43,333 bases of DNA from CAYUUR01 sp052034685 (GTDB lineage: Bacteria; Patescibacteriota; Saccharimonadia; Saccharimonadales; CAYUUR01). Positions within the stretch are counted from its first letter, which is position 1. Each line of letters begins with the position of its first letter. Location of the stretch: contig JBPOIH010000016.1 of the NCBI GenBank assembly GCA_052034685.1, forward strand, positions 1 through 43,333, in the 5' to 3' direction. Position numbers and translations under genes: made by a program. The notes beneath the pieces were generated by a model. It was not told where the DNA came from and did no database searches. It saw nothing but the letters and a program-made list of their open reading frames with translations. Of this stretch, positions 6,648 through 16,030 are shown piece by piece.

Positions 6648-7787
6648 ATGAAAGTAGGGTTAGTCTGTCCGTATCATATTTTTCGTGGAGGTGGCGTCCA
6701 GGAATGCGTCTTTGCCATCCAGAAGGAGCTAACCTCACGTGGGCATACAGCCAAGATTATTACTCCCCTGCCTCGTGATGTAACAGATGAAGACCGACAT
6801 AATGAGTCGGTCGTTTTTGTTGGAACATCTGCCAATGTTAAGTCGCCCTTCCATACCACCGCGCAAGTTTCTGTAAGTCTAGACAGTAGTCAAATGAATA
6901 CAATGCTCGAAGCAGAGCAGTTTGATGTATTACATTTTCACGAGCCATGGGTACCAATCATGTCAAGACAGTTATTGACGCAATCAGGTGCCGTTAATGT
7001 TGCGACGTTTCACGCTAAGCTTCCAGAGACAGTTATGTCAAAGACTATCGAGAAAGTTATCACCCCGTATACCAAATCAGTTCTCAAATACATTGATAGT
7101 TTCACTGCAGTTTCAGACGCAGCCGCCCAGTATGTCCGTACGGTGACTAATGAGCCGATTTCAATCGTTCCGAACGGTATTGATCTAAAGAAATTCAAAG
7201 CTGTAAAAGCACGTCCTGTTTCGGATGCGCCTGTTTTAAGCTTCGTTGGACGACTCGAAAAGCGCAAGGGCGTGAAGTACCTCATCAAGGCGTTCGCACA
7301 ATATCAAACCGTTAACTCAAAAGCCGAACTAAGGATTGCTGGTGATGGGCCTGACCGTGTCAAATTGGAGCAAATGGTGCACGATGAACGTATACGTAAT
7401 GTCACCTTCCTTGGCTGTGTTTCTGATACCGAGAAGCAACAACTATTTGAGGAATCAGATCTGTTTTGCTCGCCGGCTTTATACGGCGAAAGTTTTGGGA
7501 TTGTGCTCCTGGAAGCGATGGCAAAGGGATTAGTGACGATTGCCGGCGACAACCCAGGCTATGCTGCTGTAATGGACGGTCGTGGTGCTTTGTCGCTTGT
7601 CAATCCACAAGACACCGAACAGTTTGCACGGCGGATCCAAATTTTGCTTGAAGACGAAGCGACTCGTAAACTTTGGCGTTCATGGGCCCATGATTACGTG
7701 AGACAGTTTGACTACCCGCTCATTGTTGAGCAGTACCTAAAAGTATATAAACAAGCCTTGGTTCATGAGAAGAAGCGACGTGGCTGA
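6648..7787 (+). CDS. GT4 glycosyltransferase (PimA-like)
   Basis: A 379-residue GT-B fold retaining glycosyltransferase of family GT4. The N-terminal acceptor domain begins MKVGLVCPY and carries the loop FRGGGVQECV (13-22) and FHEPW at about 96. The C-terminal nucleotide-sugar domain shows SFVGRLEKRKGVKYL, AGDGPDR and the E-x7-E signature ESFGIVLLEAMAKG. The arrangement resembles phosphatidyl-myo-inositol mannosyltransferase PimA and relatives, which add a sugar to a lipid on the inner face of the membrane, but donor and acceptor are not proven. It overlaps the next GT4 gene by 23 bp, so the two probably act in one pathway. Confidence 0.9.
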   Translation: MKVGLVCPYHIFRGGGVQECVFAIQKELTSRGHTAKIITPLPRDVTDEDRHNESVVFVGTSANVKSPFHTTAQVSVSLDSSQMNTMLEAEQFDVLHFHEPWVPIMSRQLLTQSGAVNVATFHAKLPETVMSKTIEKVITPYTKSVLKYIDSFTAVSDAAAQYVRTVTNEPISIVPNGIDLKKFKAVKARPVSDAPVLSFVGRLEKRKGVKYLIKAFAQYQTVNSKAELRIAGDGPDRVKLEQMVHDERIRNVTFLGCVSDTEKQQLFEESDLFCSPALYGESFGIVLLEAMAKGLVTIAGDNPGYAAVMDGRGALSLVNPQDTEQFARRIQILLEDEATRKLWRSWAHDYVRQFDYPLIVEQYLKVYKQALVHEKKRRG

Positions 7788-8928
7788 AAAGTTAAAGATA
7801 GCCTATGTCCTTGATGATAGTCTCGATGGTACAGACGGTGTACAGCAGTATGTTCTGACCGTATCTGATTGGATGACTGCACAGGGTCACGAGTGTCATT
7901 TTCTAACGGGGCATACGACCAGAACTGACATTGCAAACGTGCATAGTACTACCAAGGTTCTCAAGGTACGCTTCAACAAGAATAGAATGGCTACTCCACT
8001 ACCTGCAAACAAAAAACGCCTCAGCACACTTCTAAGAGACCAGAGGTTCGACATTGTGCACGTACAAATGCCCTATAGTCCACTTATGGCTGGACGACTA
8101 CTGCGCGCCCTACCAGGTAGTACTGCGGCTGTAGGTACGTTCCACATTTTGCCATTTGGGCGCCTTCATACGAGTGCAAATCGGCTACTCGGTAAAGTGA
8201 ATAGCCGAACACTGCAGCGATTTGACACCATAGTAGCTGTTTCGCCAGCCGCACAGGAGTTTGCCAAGCATGCCTATGGCGTAAACTCTGAAGTCTTGCC
8301 AAACGCTGTGAATATGCAGAAGTTTCTTACCAAAAAACCGATGCATAATCGGCCACGCAAACTGAGAATCGTTTTCTTAGGGCGACTCGTAGAGCGTAAA
8401 GGGGCGCAAGAACTGCTCGCCGCCCTTGATTACCTGCAAACGCACGAACCTGCCTTTATGGCGTCGGTAGAGTGCGTAATGGTGGGCAAAGGTAAAGACC
8501 TGAGACGCCTGCGAAATTACGTATCGAGTCATCATCTAGACCATACGGTCAGCTTTGCTGGGTTTATTGACGAAGCAGACAAACCTGCCTTACTTGCCAG
8601 TGCTGATCTTGCTGTATTCCCAAGTCTTGGCGGTGAAAGCTTTGGGATTGTGCTCATAGAAGCGATGGCAGCGGGTGCTGGTGTAGTGCTTGGTGGCGAT
8701 AACCCAGGCTATCGTTCTGTTCTGGGCGAGCGTCCAGAGTTGCTCTGTGATCCGCAGCAGACGCAAGAATTTGCTGAACGCATCAAGCTCTTGCTCACCG
8801 ACCAGGAACTTCACAATAGATTGCATGCCTGGCAAACAAGAAAAGTCCATCAATACGACATAGCACAAGTCGGGCCAAAACTGCTATCATACTACCAAGC
8901 AGCGATAAAGCAGCATAAACGGGGGTAA
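7765..8928 (+). CDS. GT4 glycosyltransferase
   Basis: A 387-residue GT4 glycosyltransferase, paralogous to its upstream neighbour. The N-terminus KLKIAYVLDDSLDGTDGVQQYV is the acceptor-domain start with its flexible loop. The donor domain has FLGRLVERKGAQELL and GGESFGIVLIEAMAAG, with both glutamates of the E-x7-E motif. The overlap with the previous gene suggests translational coupling. The start at 7765 or a GTG at 7780 are both possible. By analogy with PimA/PimB' pairs the two enzymes might add successive sugars to a membrane lipid; this is inference from order and similarity only. Confidence 0.88.
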   Translation: MRRSDVAEKLKIAYVLDDSLDGTDGVQQYVLTVSDWMTAQGHECHFLTGHTTRTDIANVHSTTKVLKVRFNKNRMATPLPANKKRLSTLLRDQRFDIVHVQMPYSPLMAGRLLRALPGSTAAVGTFHILPFGRLHTSANRLLGKVNSRTLQRFDTIVAVSPAAQEFAKHAYGVNSEVLPNAVNMQKFLTKKPMHNRPRKLRIVFLGRLVERKGAQELLAALDYLQTHEPAFMASVECVMVGKGKDLRRLRNYVSSHHLDHTVSFAGFIDEADKPALLASADLAVFPSLGGESFGIVLIEAMAAGAGVVLGGDNPGYRSVLGERPELLCDPQQTQEFAERIKLLLTDQELHNRLHAWQTRKVHQYDIAQVGPKLLSYYQAAIKQHKRG

Positions 8929-8933
8929 CAACC

Positions 8934-10034
8934 ATGAAGCTCTTCACAAAAAACAGTGGTTTAACCATCAATATATCAAGTCAGGCAATCGTTCGAGCCG
9001 TCGTTATCATTGCAATTACATTATTGGGTTTGCGTTTTCTAACTCAAATCAGCTATCAGCTGACGCTCATCTTTACTGCGGCTTTTTTGGCTTTAGCGCT
9101 TAACCCCGCCGTATCATGGATTGCCGACCGTTTACGAAGTAAAAGTCGGGCTCGAGCGACCGGTATGGCCTATATACTCGTTATTCTTGTTCTAGGCGCA
9201 TTTGTGGCTTTTGTGGTACCGCCAATTGTGCGTCAAATGGTTGACTTTGCAAAAGATATACCGAGCACAATAAGTACCGTGAGCGACCAGGATTCTCCGG
9301 TCGGTAATTTTGTACGCCGCAATAATCTGCAGGACGAAATTGATAGCATTAGTCAGGAACTCAAAGGCAAAGTTAACCAAGTACCAAGCACGGTCATAAG
9401 TACGGCGAGCTGGGTTGGTGGTGCCGTGTTCTCTACAATTACCGTGATAGTACTATCATTCATGATGCTTATTGAAGGGCCGCGCTGGTTTGAACGCCTA
9501 TGGCAGGTTCAACCGAAAGAAAAACGAAAGCACCGACGTGATCTGGCGCACCGTATGTATCGGGTTGTTACATCGTACGTGAACGGACAGGTATTGATTG
9601 CGCTCATCGCTTCATTGTTTTCTATGGCAGCTTTACTCATTGCTAGTACTATCACCGATTCATCGATAAATGTGGTGGCTATGGGCGGTATTGTGTTCTT
9701 GCTTGGGCTCATACCGTTAATTGGTAATACCATCGCGGCAGCGATAGTTATACTGGTTTCGTTATTTAGTTCGCTTGCCTTAGCGATAACGATGGCAGTG
9801 TTCTTTATTGTCTATCAGCAAGTCGAGAATGCTACTCTCCAACCATATATTCAGGCCAAGGGAAATCAACTCACGCCATTAATTGTCTTCGTAGCAGCGC
9901 TGATTGGCGCTGGCTTTGGTGGTATTCTTGGCGCCTTTGTTGCTATCCCAGTAGCTGGTTGTATACGTGTACTTATGGAAGAGCACTTTGGTGAGTTTGA
10001 TGCTAACGCTGAGCCAGTCAAACAAACAAAATAG
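8934..10034 (+). CDS. AI-2E/PerM family membrane protein
   Basis: A 366-residue polytopic membrane protein of the AI-2E transporter (PerM) family. Hydrophobic segments occur at about 22-60, 75-100, 145-165, 215-245 and 250-340. The C-terminal part carries the family features: GLIPLIGNTIAAAIVIL near 256, then a block with VENATLQPYIQAKG and a glycine-rich final helix (GAGFGGILGAFVAIPVAG). Members have been linked to autoinducer export, sodium/proton transport or small-molecule permeation, so the substrate is open. It follows the GT4 gene by five bases with a GGGGG ribosome-binding site, and ends two bases from the convergent cysS stop. Confidence 0.9.
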   Translation: MKLFTKNSGLTINISSQAIVRAVVIIAITLLGLRFLTQISYQLTLIFTAAFLALALNPAVSWIADRLRSKSRARATGMAYILVILVLGAFVAFVVPPIVRQMVDFAKDIPSTISTVSDQDSPVGNFVRRNNLQDEIDSISQELKGKVNQVPSTVISTASWVGGAVFSTITVIVLSFMMLIEGPRWFERLWQVQPKEKRKHRRDLAHRMYRVVTSYVNGQVLIALIASLFSMAALLIASTITDSSINVVAMGGIVFLLGLIPLIGNTIAAAIVILVSLFSSLALAITMAVFFIVYQQVENATLQPYIQAKGNQLTPLIVFVAALIGAGFGGILGAFVAIPVAGCIRVLMEEHFGEFDANAEPVKQTK

Positions 10035-10036
10035 CT

Positions 10037-11425
10037 TTATCTAATTCTTGACCAGATTTGACCGTGTTCAGTATCACGTACAACAATCCCCTGCTCTTTG
10101 AGCGCATCGCGTAGCTCATCGGACTTAGCCCAGTCCTTTTCAGCACGAGCTTTGTTCCGGTCGGCAATCAGCCGCTTCTGATCATCGGCAATGTCGTTGT
10201 GCCCCGTGAGGTTAATCCCAAGGTATGAATTAATAGCTTTAACGGCTGCTTCTATACCTGCCTTAGAGAATTGCAAATCAAGCACCTGATTCATATAGGC
10301 GTCGATACTAGCCACGGCAGCTGGTGTGTTTAGGTCGTCAGCGAGTGCGTGTTTGATGTTATCTTCCAGCGCTGTTTGAACAGTTGTGTCTTCTGACATG
10401 TCCTCTTGCCACTGCAAGTCGACAGCCTCAAACCATTTGTTAAGCCGGTTCTGAGATGCAGCGAGAATGTCCCAAGTGAAGTTGCCTTCTGTACGATAGT
10501 GTTTGCTTAGTACGAGTAGTTTAAATGCAGCAAGGTCGTATTTTTTATCAATGATGTCCTGAAGCGTGTATATGTTGCCAAGCGACTTACTCATTTTGGT
10601 GCCGTCAACTTTAATATGGTTTGCATGCAACCAAATATTAGCAAACTGTTTGCCCGTTATGGCCTCCGTCTGTGCAATTTCATTAACGTGGTGCACGGGA
10701 ATATGATCAATCCCGCCTGTATGTATATCGATTTGGTCGCCAAGCAGCTCACGTGCCATTACAGAACACTCTAGGTGCCATCCGGGGAAGCCTTTACCCC
10801 ACGGACTGTCCCATTCCATATCACGCTTTTCTGCTGGGTCTGAGAACTTCCAGACAGCAAAGTCTGTGGGGTTCCTTTTGCCGGTGTCAGCGACACGTGC
10901 CCCAAAACGCAGCCCTTCAATATCAAGCTTGGCAAGTGCGCCGTAATCTTCGAGTTTACTCGTGTCAAAATAGACGCCGTCTTCGAGCTTGTACGTGTAG
11001 CCCTTTGTTTCTAGTTGTTCCACAAATGCAATCTGCTGTGGGATATACTCGGTTGCTCGTGGCATAAAGCTAGGACGAATCAATCCCAAGAGCTCAAAGC
11101 CTTCATGCTCGGCAATCTTAATGTATTTGTCTGCAACATCCCATGCGGTCGTACCTTCTTTAAGAGCGCTTTTGAGCATTTTGTCCTCACCTGCATCCTC
11201 GTCTGATGTCAGGTGGCCAACATCGGTGATGTTTTGGACGCGTTTGACGTCATACCCTTCGGCTTTTAGTGCTCGGGTCAGAACATCCCAGTATATGTAT
11301 GACACCCAATTGCCAATGTGCGGTTGACTATAAACGGTCAGACCGCAGGTATATACGGTGACAGTTTTATTGTTAATTGGTGTTAGTGTTGATTGGTCAC
11401 GGGTTAAGGTGTTGAATAATTTCAT
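10037..11425 (-). CDS. cysS: Cysteinyl-tRNA synthetase
   Basis: A 462-residue class I aminoacyl-tRNA synthetase that charges tRNA-Cys. The zinc site is complete: Cys27, Cys220 in GWHLECSVMA, and His245 and Glu249 in HHVNEIAQ. The HIGH signature reads HIGN (36-39), a mild variant. The KMSKS loop is intact at 277-281 (TKMSKSLGN). A DALR-type helical domain and a short anticodon-binding region follow, ending RDTEHGQIWSRIR. The start codon overlaps the stop of the upstream DHH gene (ATGA), so the two are coupled. Length matches the family. Confidence 0.97.
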   Translation of the reverse strand: MKLFNTLTRDQSTLTPINNKTVTVYTCGLTVYSQPHIGNWVSYIYWDVLTRALKAEGYDVKRVQNITDVGHLTSDEDAGEDKMLKSALKEGTTAWDVADKYIKIAEHEGFELLGLIRPSFMPRATEYIPQQIAFVEQLETKGYTYKLEDGVYFDTSKLEDYGALAKLDIEGLRFGARVADTGKRNPTDFAVWKFSDPAEKRDMEWDSPWGKGFPGWHLECSVMARELLGDQIDIHTGGIDHIPVHHVNEIAQTEAITGKQFANIWLHANHIKVDGTKMSKSLGNIYTLQDIIDKKYDLAAFKLLVLSKHYRTEGNFTWDILAASQNRLNKWFEAVDLQWQEDMSEDTTVQTALEDNIKHALADDLNTPAAVASIDAYMNQVLDLQFSKAGIEAAVKAINSYLGINLTGHNDIADDQKRLIADRNKARAEKDWAKSDELRDALKEQGIVVRDTEHGQIWSRIR

Positions 11426-12441
11426 GATTGCTTTTCCTGTTGAAGTTTGTCGAGTAGTTCAGTCGCAACCTTAATACATTCTGACTTTATCTCACTGAAC
11501 GGTCGACCGTCTTGCACCTTGAATCCACTGGCATATTTGTGGCCACCGCCACCAAAATGTTCTGCTAGTTCACCGCCAATCGCGTATCCATAATTGCAGC
11601 GGATTTTAGCAGTAACCTTGTTGTCCTTGTAGATTTTAAAGGCAATAGCTACTTGTGTGTCAGTCCCCATCCGCATGTCGTCTATGACCAACATAGAAGG
11701 ATTGTAGAGTGGGCTGTACTTTTGGATTTCCTCCCACGGTATGTCAACTGTAGCGATTCGATTCTCAGCTGCGTAGGCTATCCGCTGCAGCAATGCACCT
11801 TTGTAATTAAGCAGCTCCGGACTCTTGCGCATCATGGCACGACGGTCGTTTTCTAGGCGAGCGAGTACAACGCCATCCTCAACGAGTTCTGCGATGACAT
11901 GAATGCTGCGCGGGGTTGTTCCTTCGCTAACAAGACCCAAGCTGTCAGACATGATAGACATGGCTAGCATTTCCTTGGCGGTCAGGTTGAGCTTCCAATC
12001 AAGCTGCAGTGCAAGTTCGTATATAACCTCGCCAGTAGCAACAGCCGGTTTATTGCATGTAACTGTAGCAAAAGAAATCTTGTCATCGGTTTGATGATGA
12101 TCTATCACAATGCAAGGCTTGGTTTTCAGCGCGTGTTTTTGACCGGAGCGTTCTGCAGAATCAAACAGGTCATCGGCGCTCATATCAACGATGATACTGG
12201 CGTCAAACTTCTTAGGGATTTCCTTCTGTACTCTATCCCAGCCGGGGATGTAACGAAGATACGTTGGAACATCAACGCCACAGTACATAACAGGCTCAAT
12301 ACCCATGTCACCAAGTATCTGCTCGAGCGCCAGGCTACTCGCCAGACTATCACCGTCTGGATTGTCCGCCTGGAGAATGACTACGCACTGAGCATCTGAT
12401 AACGTTTTACCAATTTCGGCAGCTTCTGGATAGATGATCAT
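11422..12441 (-). CDS. DHH/DHHA1 phosphoesterase (NrnA-like)
   Basis: A 339-residue DHH-family phosphoesterase of the NrnA/bifunctional oligoribonuclease-PAP phosphatase type. The DHH domain has NPDGDSLASSLAL (about 27-40), a central VDMSADD and IDHHQTDD near 117. The DHHA1 domain ends with the substrate-binding GGGGHKYASG. The first metal-ligand His that normally precedes the PDGD motif (H-x-N-P-D-G-D) is Ala here, so the metal site is altered. Likely substrates are short RNA oligomers or pAp, but this is family knowledge. A TATACT -10 box (12451-12456) lies nine bases before the ATG and no Shine-Dalgarno is present. Confidence 0.88.
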   Translation of the reverse strand: MIIYPEAAEIGKTLSDAQCVVILQADNPDGDSLASSLALEQILGDMGIEPVMYCGVDVPTYLRYIPGWDRVQKEIPKKFDASIIVDMSADDLFDSAERSGQKHALKTKPCIVIDHHQTDDKISFATVTCNKPAVATGEVIYELALQLDWKLNLTAKEMLAMSIMSDSLGLVSEGTTPRSIHVIAELVEDGVVLARLENDRRAMMRKSPELLNYKGALLQRIAYAAENRIATVDIPWEEIQKYSPLYNPSMLVIDDMRMGTDTQVAIAFKIYKDNKVTAKIRCNYGYAIGGELAEHFGGGGHKYASGFKVQDGRPFSEIKSECIKVATELLDKLQQEKQS

Positions 12442-12469
12442 AATGTTACAAGTATAAACTCTTTTGGAC

Positions 12470-13075
12470 TTAGAGTGTAGTTCGGCCTTCGAGTGCGCGA
12501 CTTAAAGTTATCTGGTCAGCGTATTCAAGATCAACACCAATCGGTATGCCACGTGCCAGACGGGTTATCTTAACTTCTTTGTCTTCTAGTTGCTTTTGTA
12601 TATATAGCGCGGTTGATTCGCCTTCAACACTAGCATTTGTTGCAAGTATAATTTCCTCGACACCATCCTCGTCAATGCGCTGCAAAAGCTCTGCAATATG
12701 GAGCTGTTCTGGGCCGATGCCATCAATTGGCGAAACAAGCCCGCCCAGCACGTGATATGTGCCTTGGTAAAGGCTGGTTTTCTCAAGTGCGAGGATATCA
12801 AATGGGTCAGCGACCACAGCGACGAGCTTTTTGTTACGTCCTGGGTGCGTGTAGAGCTCTGAGAGCTCTTGGTCGCCATCAATCAGTGCGAAGGTCTTCT
12901 TGCAGAGTGTTACGTTGGCTTGAAGGCTAGAAACGGCCTCTGCGATCTGATTTGACTTTGCATTGTCTGCTCTCAGTAAATAATACGCATACCTTTCGGC
13001 AGTGCGCGGCCCAACCCCGGGAAGTTGCCCGAGTGCGTCTATGGCATTCTGGAGTGCATTGGGCAATATTTGCAT
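12470..13075 (-). CDS. recR: Recombination mediator RecR without the four-Cys zinc finger
   Basis: A 201-residue RecR, which acts with RecF/RecO-type partners to load RecA at gaps. It has the N-terminal helix-hairpin-helix (LGQLPGVGPRTAERYAYYLL), the Toprim domain (VVADPFDIL, ATNASVEGESTALYI) and the C-terminal RLARGIPIGVDLEYAD. The zinc-finger region between them reads VTLCKKTFALIDGDQ and keeps one cysteine instead of four, so a zinc ion is unlikely to bind. The gene sits directly behind ybaB, the common recR partner, with no strong Shine-Dalgarno of its own. Confidence 0.95.
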   Translation of the reverse strand: MQILPNALQNAIDALGQLPGVGPRTAERYAYYLLRADNAKSNQIAEAVSSLQANVTLCKKTFALIDGDQELSELYTHPGRNKKLVAVVADPFDILALEKTSLYQGTYHVLGGLVSPIDGIGPEQLHIAELLQRIDEDGVEEIILATNASVEGESTALYIQKQLEDKEVKITRLARGIPIGVDLEYADQITLSRALEGRTTL

Positions 13076-13087
13076 GAATCGTGCTCG

Positions 13088-13381
13088 CTAGAGTCCTAGA
13101 TTGCCAAGGCTGCCCATAAGTGGCTGCATCTTCTCTGCTGCCAGCTTCTGACTTTGTGCAATGGCATCTTTGACGGCTTCTTCAACCCATTTTTCGAGCT
13201 GCCCGATGTCGTCGGTGTCAATCATGTCTGGGTCAATGTGGATCTTCTTGATTTTTTGTTCACCAGTAATTTCAACTTTAACGGCACCATCACCAACTTC
13301 GACAGTGATGATTTCTTTTTGTAACTGTTTTTGCAGCTTGCGTGCTTGCATTACCATCTTGGCTTGATCAAAACGACTCAT
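13088..13381 (-). CDS. YbaB/EbfC nucleoid-associated protein
   Basis: A 97-residue YbaB/EbfC family protein, a small dimeric DNA-binding protein usually encoded beside recR and dnaX. The pattern is typical: an N-terminal helix with QARKLQKQLQKE, a central beta sheet (ITVEVGDGAVKVEITGEQKIKKIHIDP in register with the family), and a C-terminal helix from LEKWVEEAVKDAIAQSQ into a short glycine-rich tail. A GGGAG ribosome-binding site precedes the ATG. It is upstream of recR on the same strand, separated by 12 bases. Confidence 0.93.
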   Translation of the reverse strand: MSRFDQAKMVMQARKLQKQLQKEIITVEVGDGAVKVEITGEQKIKKIHIDPDMIDTDDIGQLEKWVEEAVKDAIAQSQKLAAEKMQPLMGSLGNLGL

Positions 13382-13429
13382 TACATGCTCCCTTACGATT
13401 CTGTAGTATTGTGTAAATATTGTAACAGA

Positions 13430-14614
13430 TTACGGTATCTGTGTCGTAAATGTTTTCTTGGTGTCAACGTTCTTTGGCCACGCTACAAAATAGCTGTAGA
13501 GATTAAAATAAACGCTCATGCAGACGAGTAATGAAACAGCAATGAACCCGATGTTGCGTGCTATAGGATTGCGCGGGAACACCGTAAACCATTGTTGTAA
13601 CAACAGGGCGATGCCGGCTGTGATGAGTACAAAAATAAATGGCATGACAATAATGAGATTTACTGCACCGTTGAGACTCGCTAAGAGCGCTCCAATAACC
13701 CCGACGCCTACCAATGCGCGCATACGGTCAAGTACGGATGTCTTATAGAGCACGTATACGCCAAGGCCAAAGAGGATCGTCATTGCTATGTCAATGTACG
13801 GCAGACGACCAAGCCAAAGCTCTGGCTGGAACGGTGCTCGTACAAAGATATGGTACGGTGTGAGAATATAGTTAATTAAGGCATCTTTGATGATCAGCAC
13901 TTCTGGCAGTCCAAGCCAACGCGCTATTAGTGATGTATCGTTATAAAATGCGTAGCCAAGTAGACCGACAACTGGGACGCTGAGAGCGATTAAAGCGACC
14001 ACAACGCCGTTATGGACATGTTTTATCTCCTGAATTACCCGTTGCCGTTGCCAGATAATCCCTGCCAAAATAATCCAAACAAAGCCCGGTACGAACAAGA
14101 GCGACAGTATGCTGATTCCTACTATTGCGAGAGTGAGGTTGCGTGGTTTATTGGAACGCATTCGTAGCCCTGCCCACAACAACGTAATACTAAGGACATA
14201 CAATACGGTTGGTGCGCCGAGGCGTGCAACATGCAGGAACCAGCTAGAAGAAACAAACAATGCAGTGGCAAGCATCGCCACCCTTGAGGTATACCAGGTG
14301 CGCACCACCCTGTAGAAGAATACGACTGCAACAAGCGCGAAAAACGTACTGATAGCACGTGTAGCTAGCAGGCTATCAAGACCAATCACAAAAAGGAATA
14401 GCTGGATAACCTTGTGTGGCAAAAACAGTGGGTTTTGGATGAGTAGGTCAACTGTTCTGGCTGCTTCACGAGCGAGCACTTCGGACGGGCCAGCATACGG
14501 CACGAGCCTGAGTAAGCGGAACCACATGATCGAGGCGACGCTTGCGCATGCAGCACCGTAGAGTAAGCACTGTTGCCAGGTAATGGTAAGATGTTTCCGC
14601 ACGGTATCCTTCAT
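13430..14614 (-). CDS. Polytopic membrane protein, GT39/ArnT-like glycosyltransferase fold
   Basis: A 394-residue membrane protein with about nine to eleven hydrophobic segments. The first extracytoplasmic loop is short and contains PYAGPSEVLAREAARTVDLLIQNPLF, reminiscent of the loop after TM1 in polyprenol-phosphate-sugar glycosyltransferases (GT39/PMT, ArnT, RgtA-like). RAISTFFALVAVVFFYRVV and WFLHVARLGAPTVLYV also fit that family. The catalytic Asp-Glu pair of classical members is not clear, so activity is uncertain. A TATACT -10 box (14623-14628) lies eight bases before the ATG, with no Shine-Dalgarno, so it is likely to start its own leaderless transcript rather than depend on dnaB. Confidence 0.6.
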   Translation of the reverse strand: MKDTVRKHLTITWQQCLLYGAACASVASIMWFRLLRLVPYAGPSEVLAREAARTVDLLIQNPLFLPHKVIQLFLFVIGLDSLLATRAISTFFALVAVVFFYRVVRTWYTSRVAMLATALFVSSSWFLHVARLGAPTVLYVLSITLLWAGLRMRSNKPRNLTLAIVGISILSLLFVPGFVWIILAGIIWQRQRVIQEIKHVHNGVVVALIALSVPVVGLLGYAFYNDTSLIARWLGLPEVLIIKDALINYILTPYHIFVRAPFQPELWLGRLPYIDIAMTILFGLGVYVLYKTSVLDRMRALVGVGVIGALLASLNGAVNLIIVMPFIFVLITAGIALLLQQWFTVFPRNPIARNIGFIAVSLLVCMSVYFNLYSYFVAWPKNVDTKKTFTTQIP

Positions 14615-14643
14615 TGTTCTTTAGTATAGCATTATTGCTTATG

Positions 14644-15993
14644 CTAATTTGCAAATGGTTGTTCGTGACGTGTGTCCAGTGACCTAAAGCGTTGTTTTTC
14701 TTTGTCAAAATACAACTCAACATTACCGGTCGGTCCGTTACGATGCTTCTTGATCATGATATCGACGATACCTTTTCGTTCTGAGTCGGGATTGTAATAA
14801 TCTTCCCGGTAAATGAATGCCACGACGTCAGCATCTTGCTCGATAGATCCTGACTCACGTAGGTCAGAAAGCTGCGGATGGGGTGGCGTACGGCTTTCGA
14901 CTGAGCGGCTTAACTGGCTTAGAGCAATAAGCGGAACATTCAGCTCACGAGCAATGCCCTTGAGACCACGTGATATCTCTGATATTTCTTGCACGCGGTT
15001 GCCATCGCCGCCAAACTTGGCACCACCGCTCATAAGTTGTAGATAGTCAACCACGATCAATCCTAGGGGCCGTAAGTGTGCCTCACGACGAGCCTTTGTG
15101 CGTAGGTCGCTCACGGTAATTCCTGGTGTGTCATCAATATATATAGGCGCTTCACCAAGCGTTCCCATTGCGTGACCGATCTTTTCAAAGTCGGTGTCTG
15201 TCAGGTTGCCCGTCCGCAACGCCCAAGCATCAACTCCTGACTCCATTGCTAACATACGGTCAACAAGTTGTTCCTTGCTCATTTCCAGACTGAAGAGCAG
15301 TACTGTTTCATGAGACTTAACAGCGACGTTATGCGCCAAGTTAAGTGCCAGAGCAGTCTTACCCATAGAAGGTCGAGCCGCCAGAATGAACAGATCTGAG
15401 CGTTGTAGGCCTGCCAGCATATTGTCAAGATCTTTAAAGCCGGTCGGTACACCACGAATACGCCCTTTGTCTTTGTGGAGTTCATCTAGACGCTCAAAAC
15501 TTTCTGAAAGGATTGACTCGAGACTCGCGATGTCTTGTTTAACGTGTTTTTGGCTTACTTCAAACAGTCGTGTCTCAGCTTCCTCGATCAGTTCCTGTAA
15601 GTTTGTACTCTCGTTAAAGCCCATCCCTACAATGTCTTGCGACGCATTAATAAGGCGACGGCGAATAGCTTTCTGGGAGACGATCTCTGCGTACTGTTCG
15701 GCGTGCGCTGCAGTTGGCACAAAGTTTGTGAGTTCAGTTAGATAAGCAGCACCACCGACAGCTTCTAAAAATCCCGCACCTTTTAGCTGATCAGAAAGGG
15801 TCAATACATCGATGGGACGGTGCTGTTCGTATAGATGTGATATAGCCTCAAAAATATGACGATGTCGTTCCTCATAGAAGTCGGCCGCACCAATTATGTC
15901 GGCAATCTTGACGATTGCGTCACTGTCAATTAAAAGAGCGCCTAATAAGCTGGCTTCAGCCTCGATATTCTGCGGCGGCACCTTCGGATTCAT
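14644..15993 (-). CDS. dnaB: Replicative DNA helicase DnaB
   Basis: A 449-residue hexameric replicative helicase. The N-terminal DnaB domain starts PPQNIEAEASLLGALL and covers about 1-105, then a linker helix, then the RecA-like domain with Walker A ARPSMGKT (about 206-213), a Walker B segment LIVVDYLQLM, and the DNA-binding or arginine-finger stretch ending in RNGPTGNVELYFD. No intein is present. I prefer the ATG at 15993 over a GTG one codon upstream, because GAGGG lies at good distance. It belongs to a replication cluster with dnaX, recR and ybaB. Confidence 0.97.
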   Translation of the reverse strand: MNPKVPPQNIEAEASLLGALLIDSDAIVKIADIIGAADFYEERHRHIFEAISHLYEQHRPIDVLTLSDQLKGAGFLEAVGGAAYLTELTNFVPTAAHAEQYAEIVSQKAIRRRLINASQDIVGMGFNESTNLQELIEEAETRLFEVSQKHVKQDIASLESILSESFERLDELHKDKGRIRGVPTGFKDLDNMLAGLQRSDLFILAARPSMGKTALALNLAHNVAVKSHETVLLFSLEMSKEQLVDRMLAMESGVDAWALRTGNLTDTDFEKIGHAMGTLGEAPIYIDDTPGITVSDLRTKARREAHLRPLGLIVVDYLQLMSGGAKFGGDGNRVQEISEISRGLKGIARELNVPLIALSQLSRSVESRTPPHPQLSDLRESGSIEQDADVVAFIYREDYYNPDSERKGIVDIMIKKHRNGPTGNVELYFDKEKQRFRSLDTRHEQPFAN

Positions 15994-16030
15994 CACTTCC
16001 CTCTTGTTTGATCAGTTGTTGCAGTAGATA

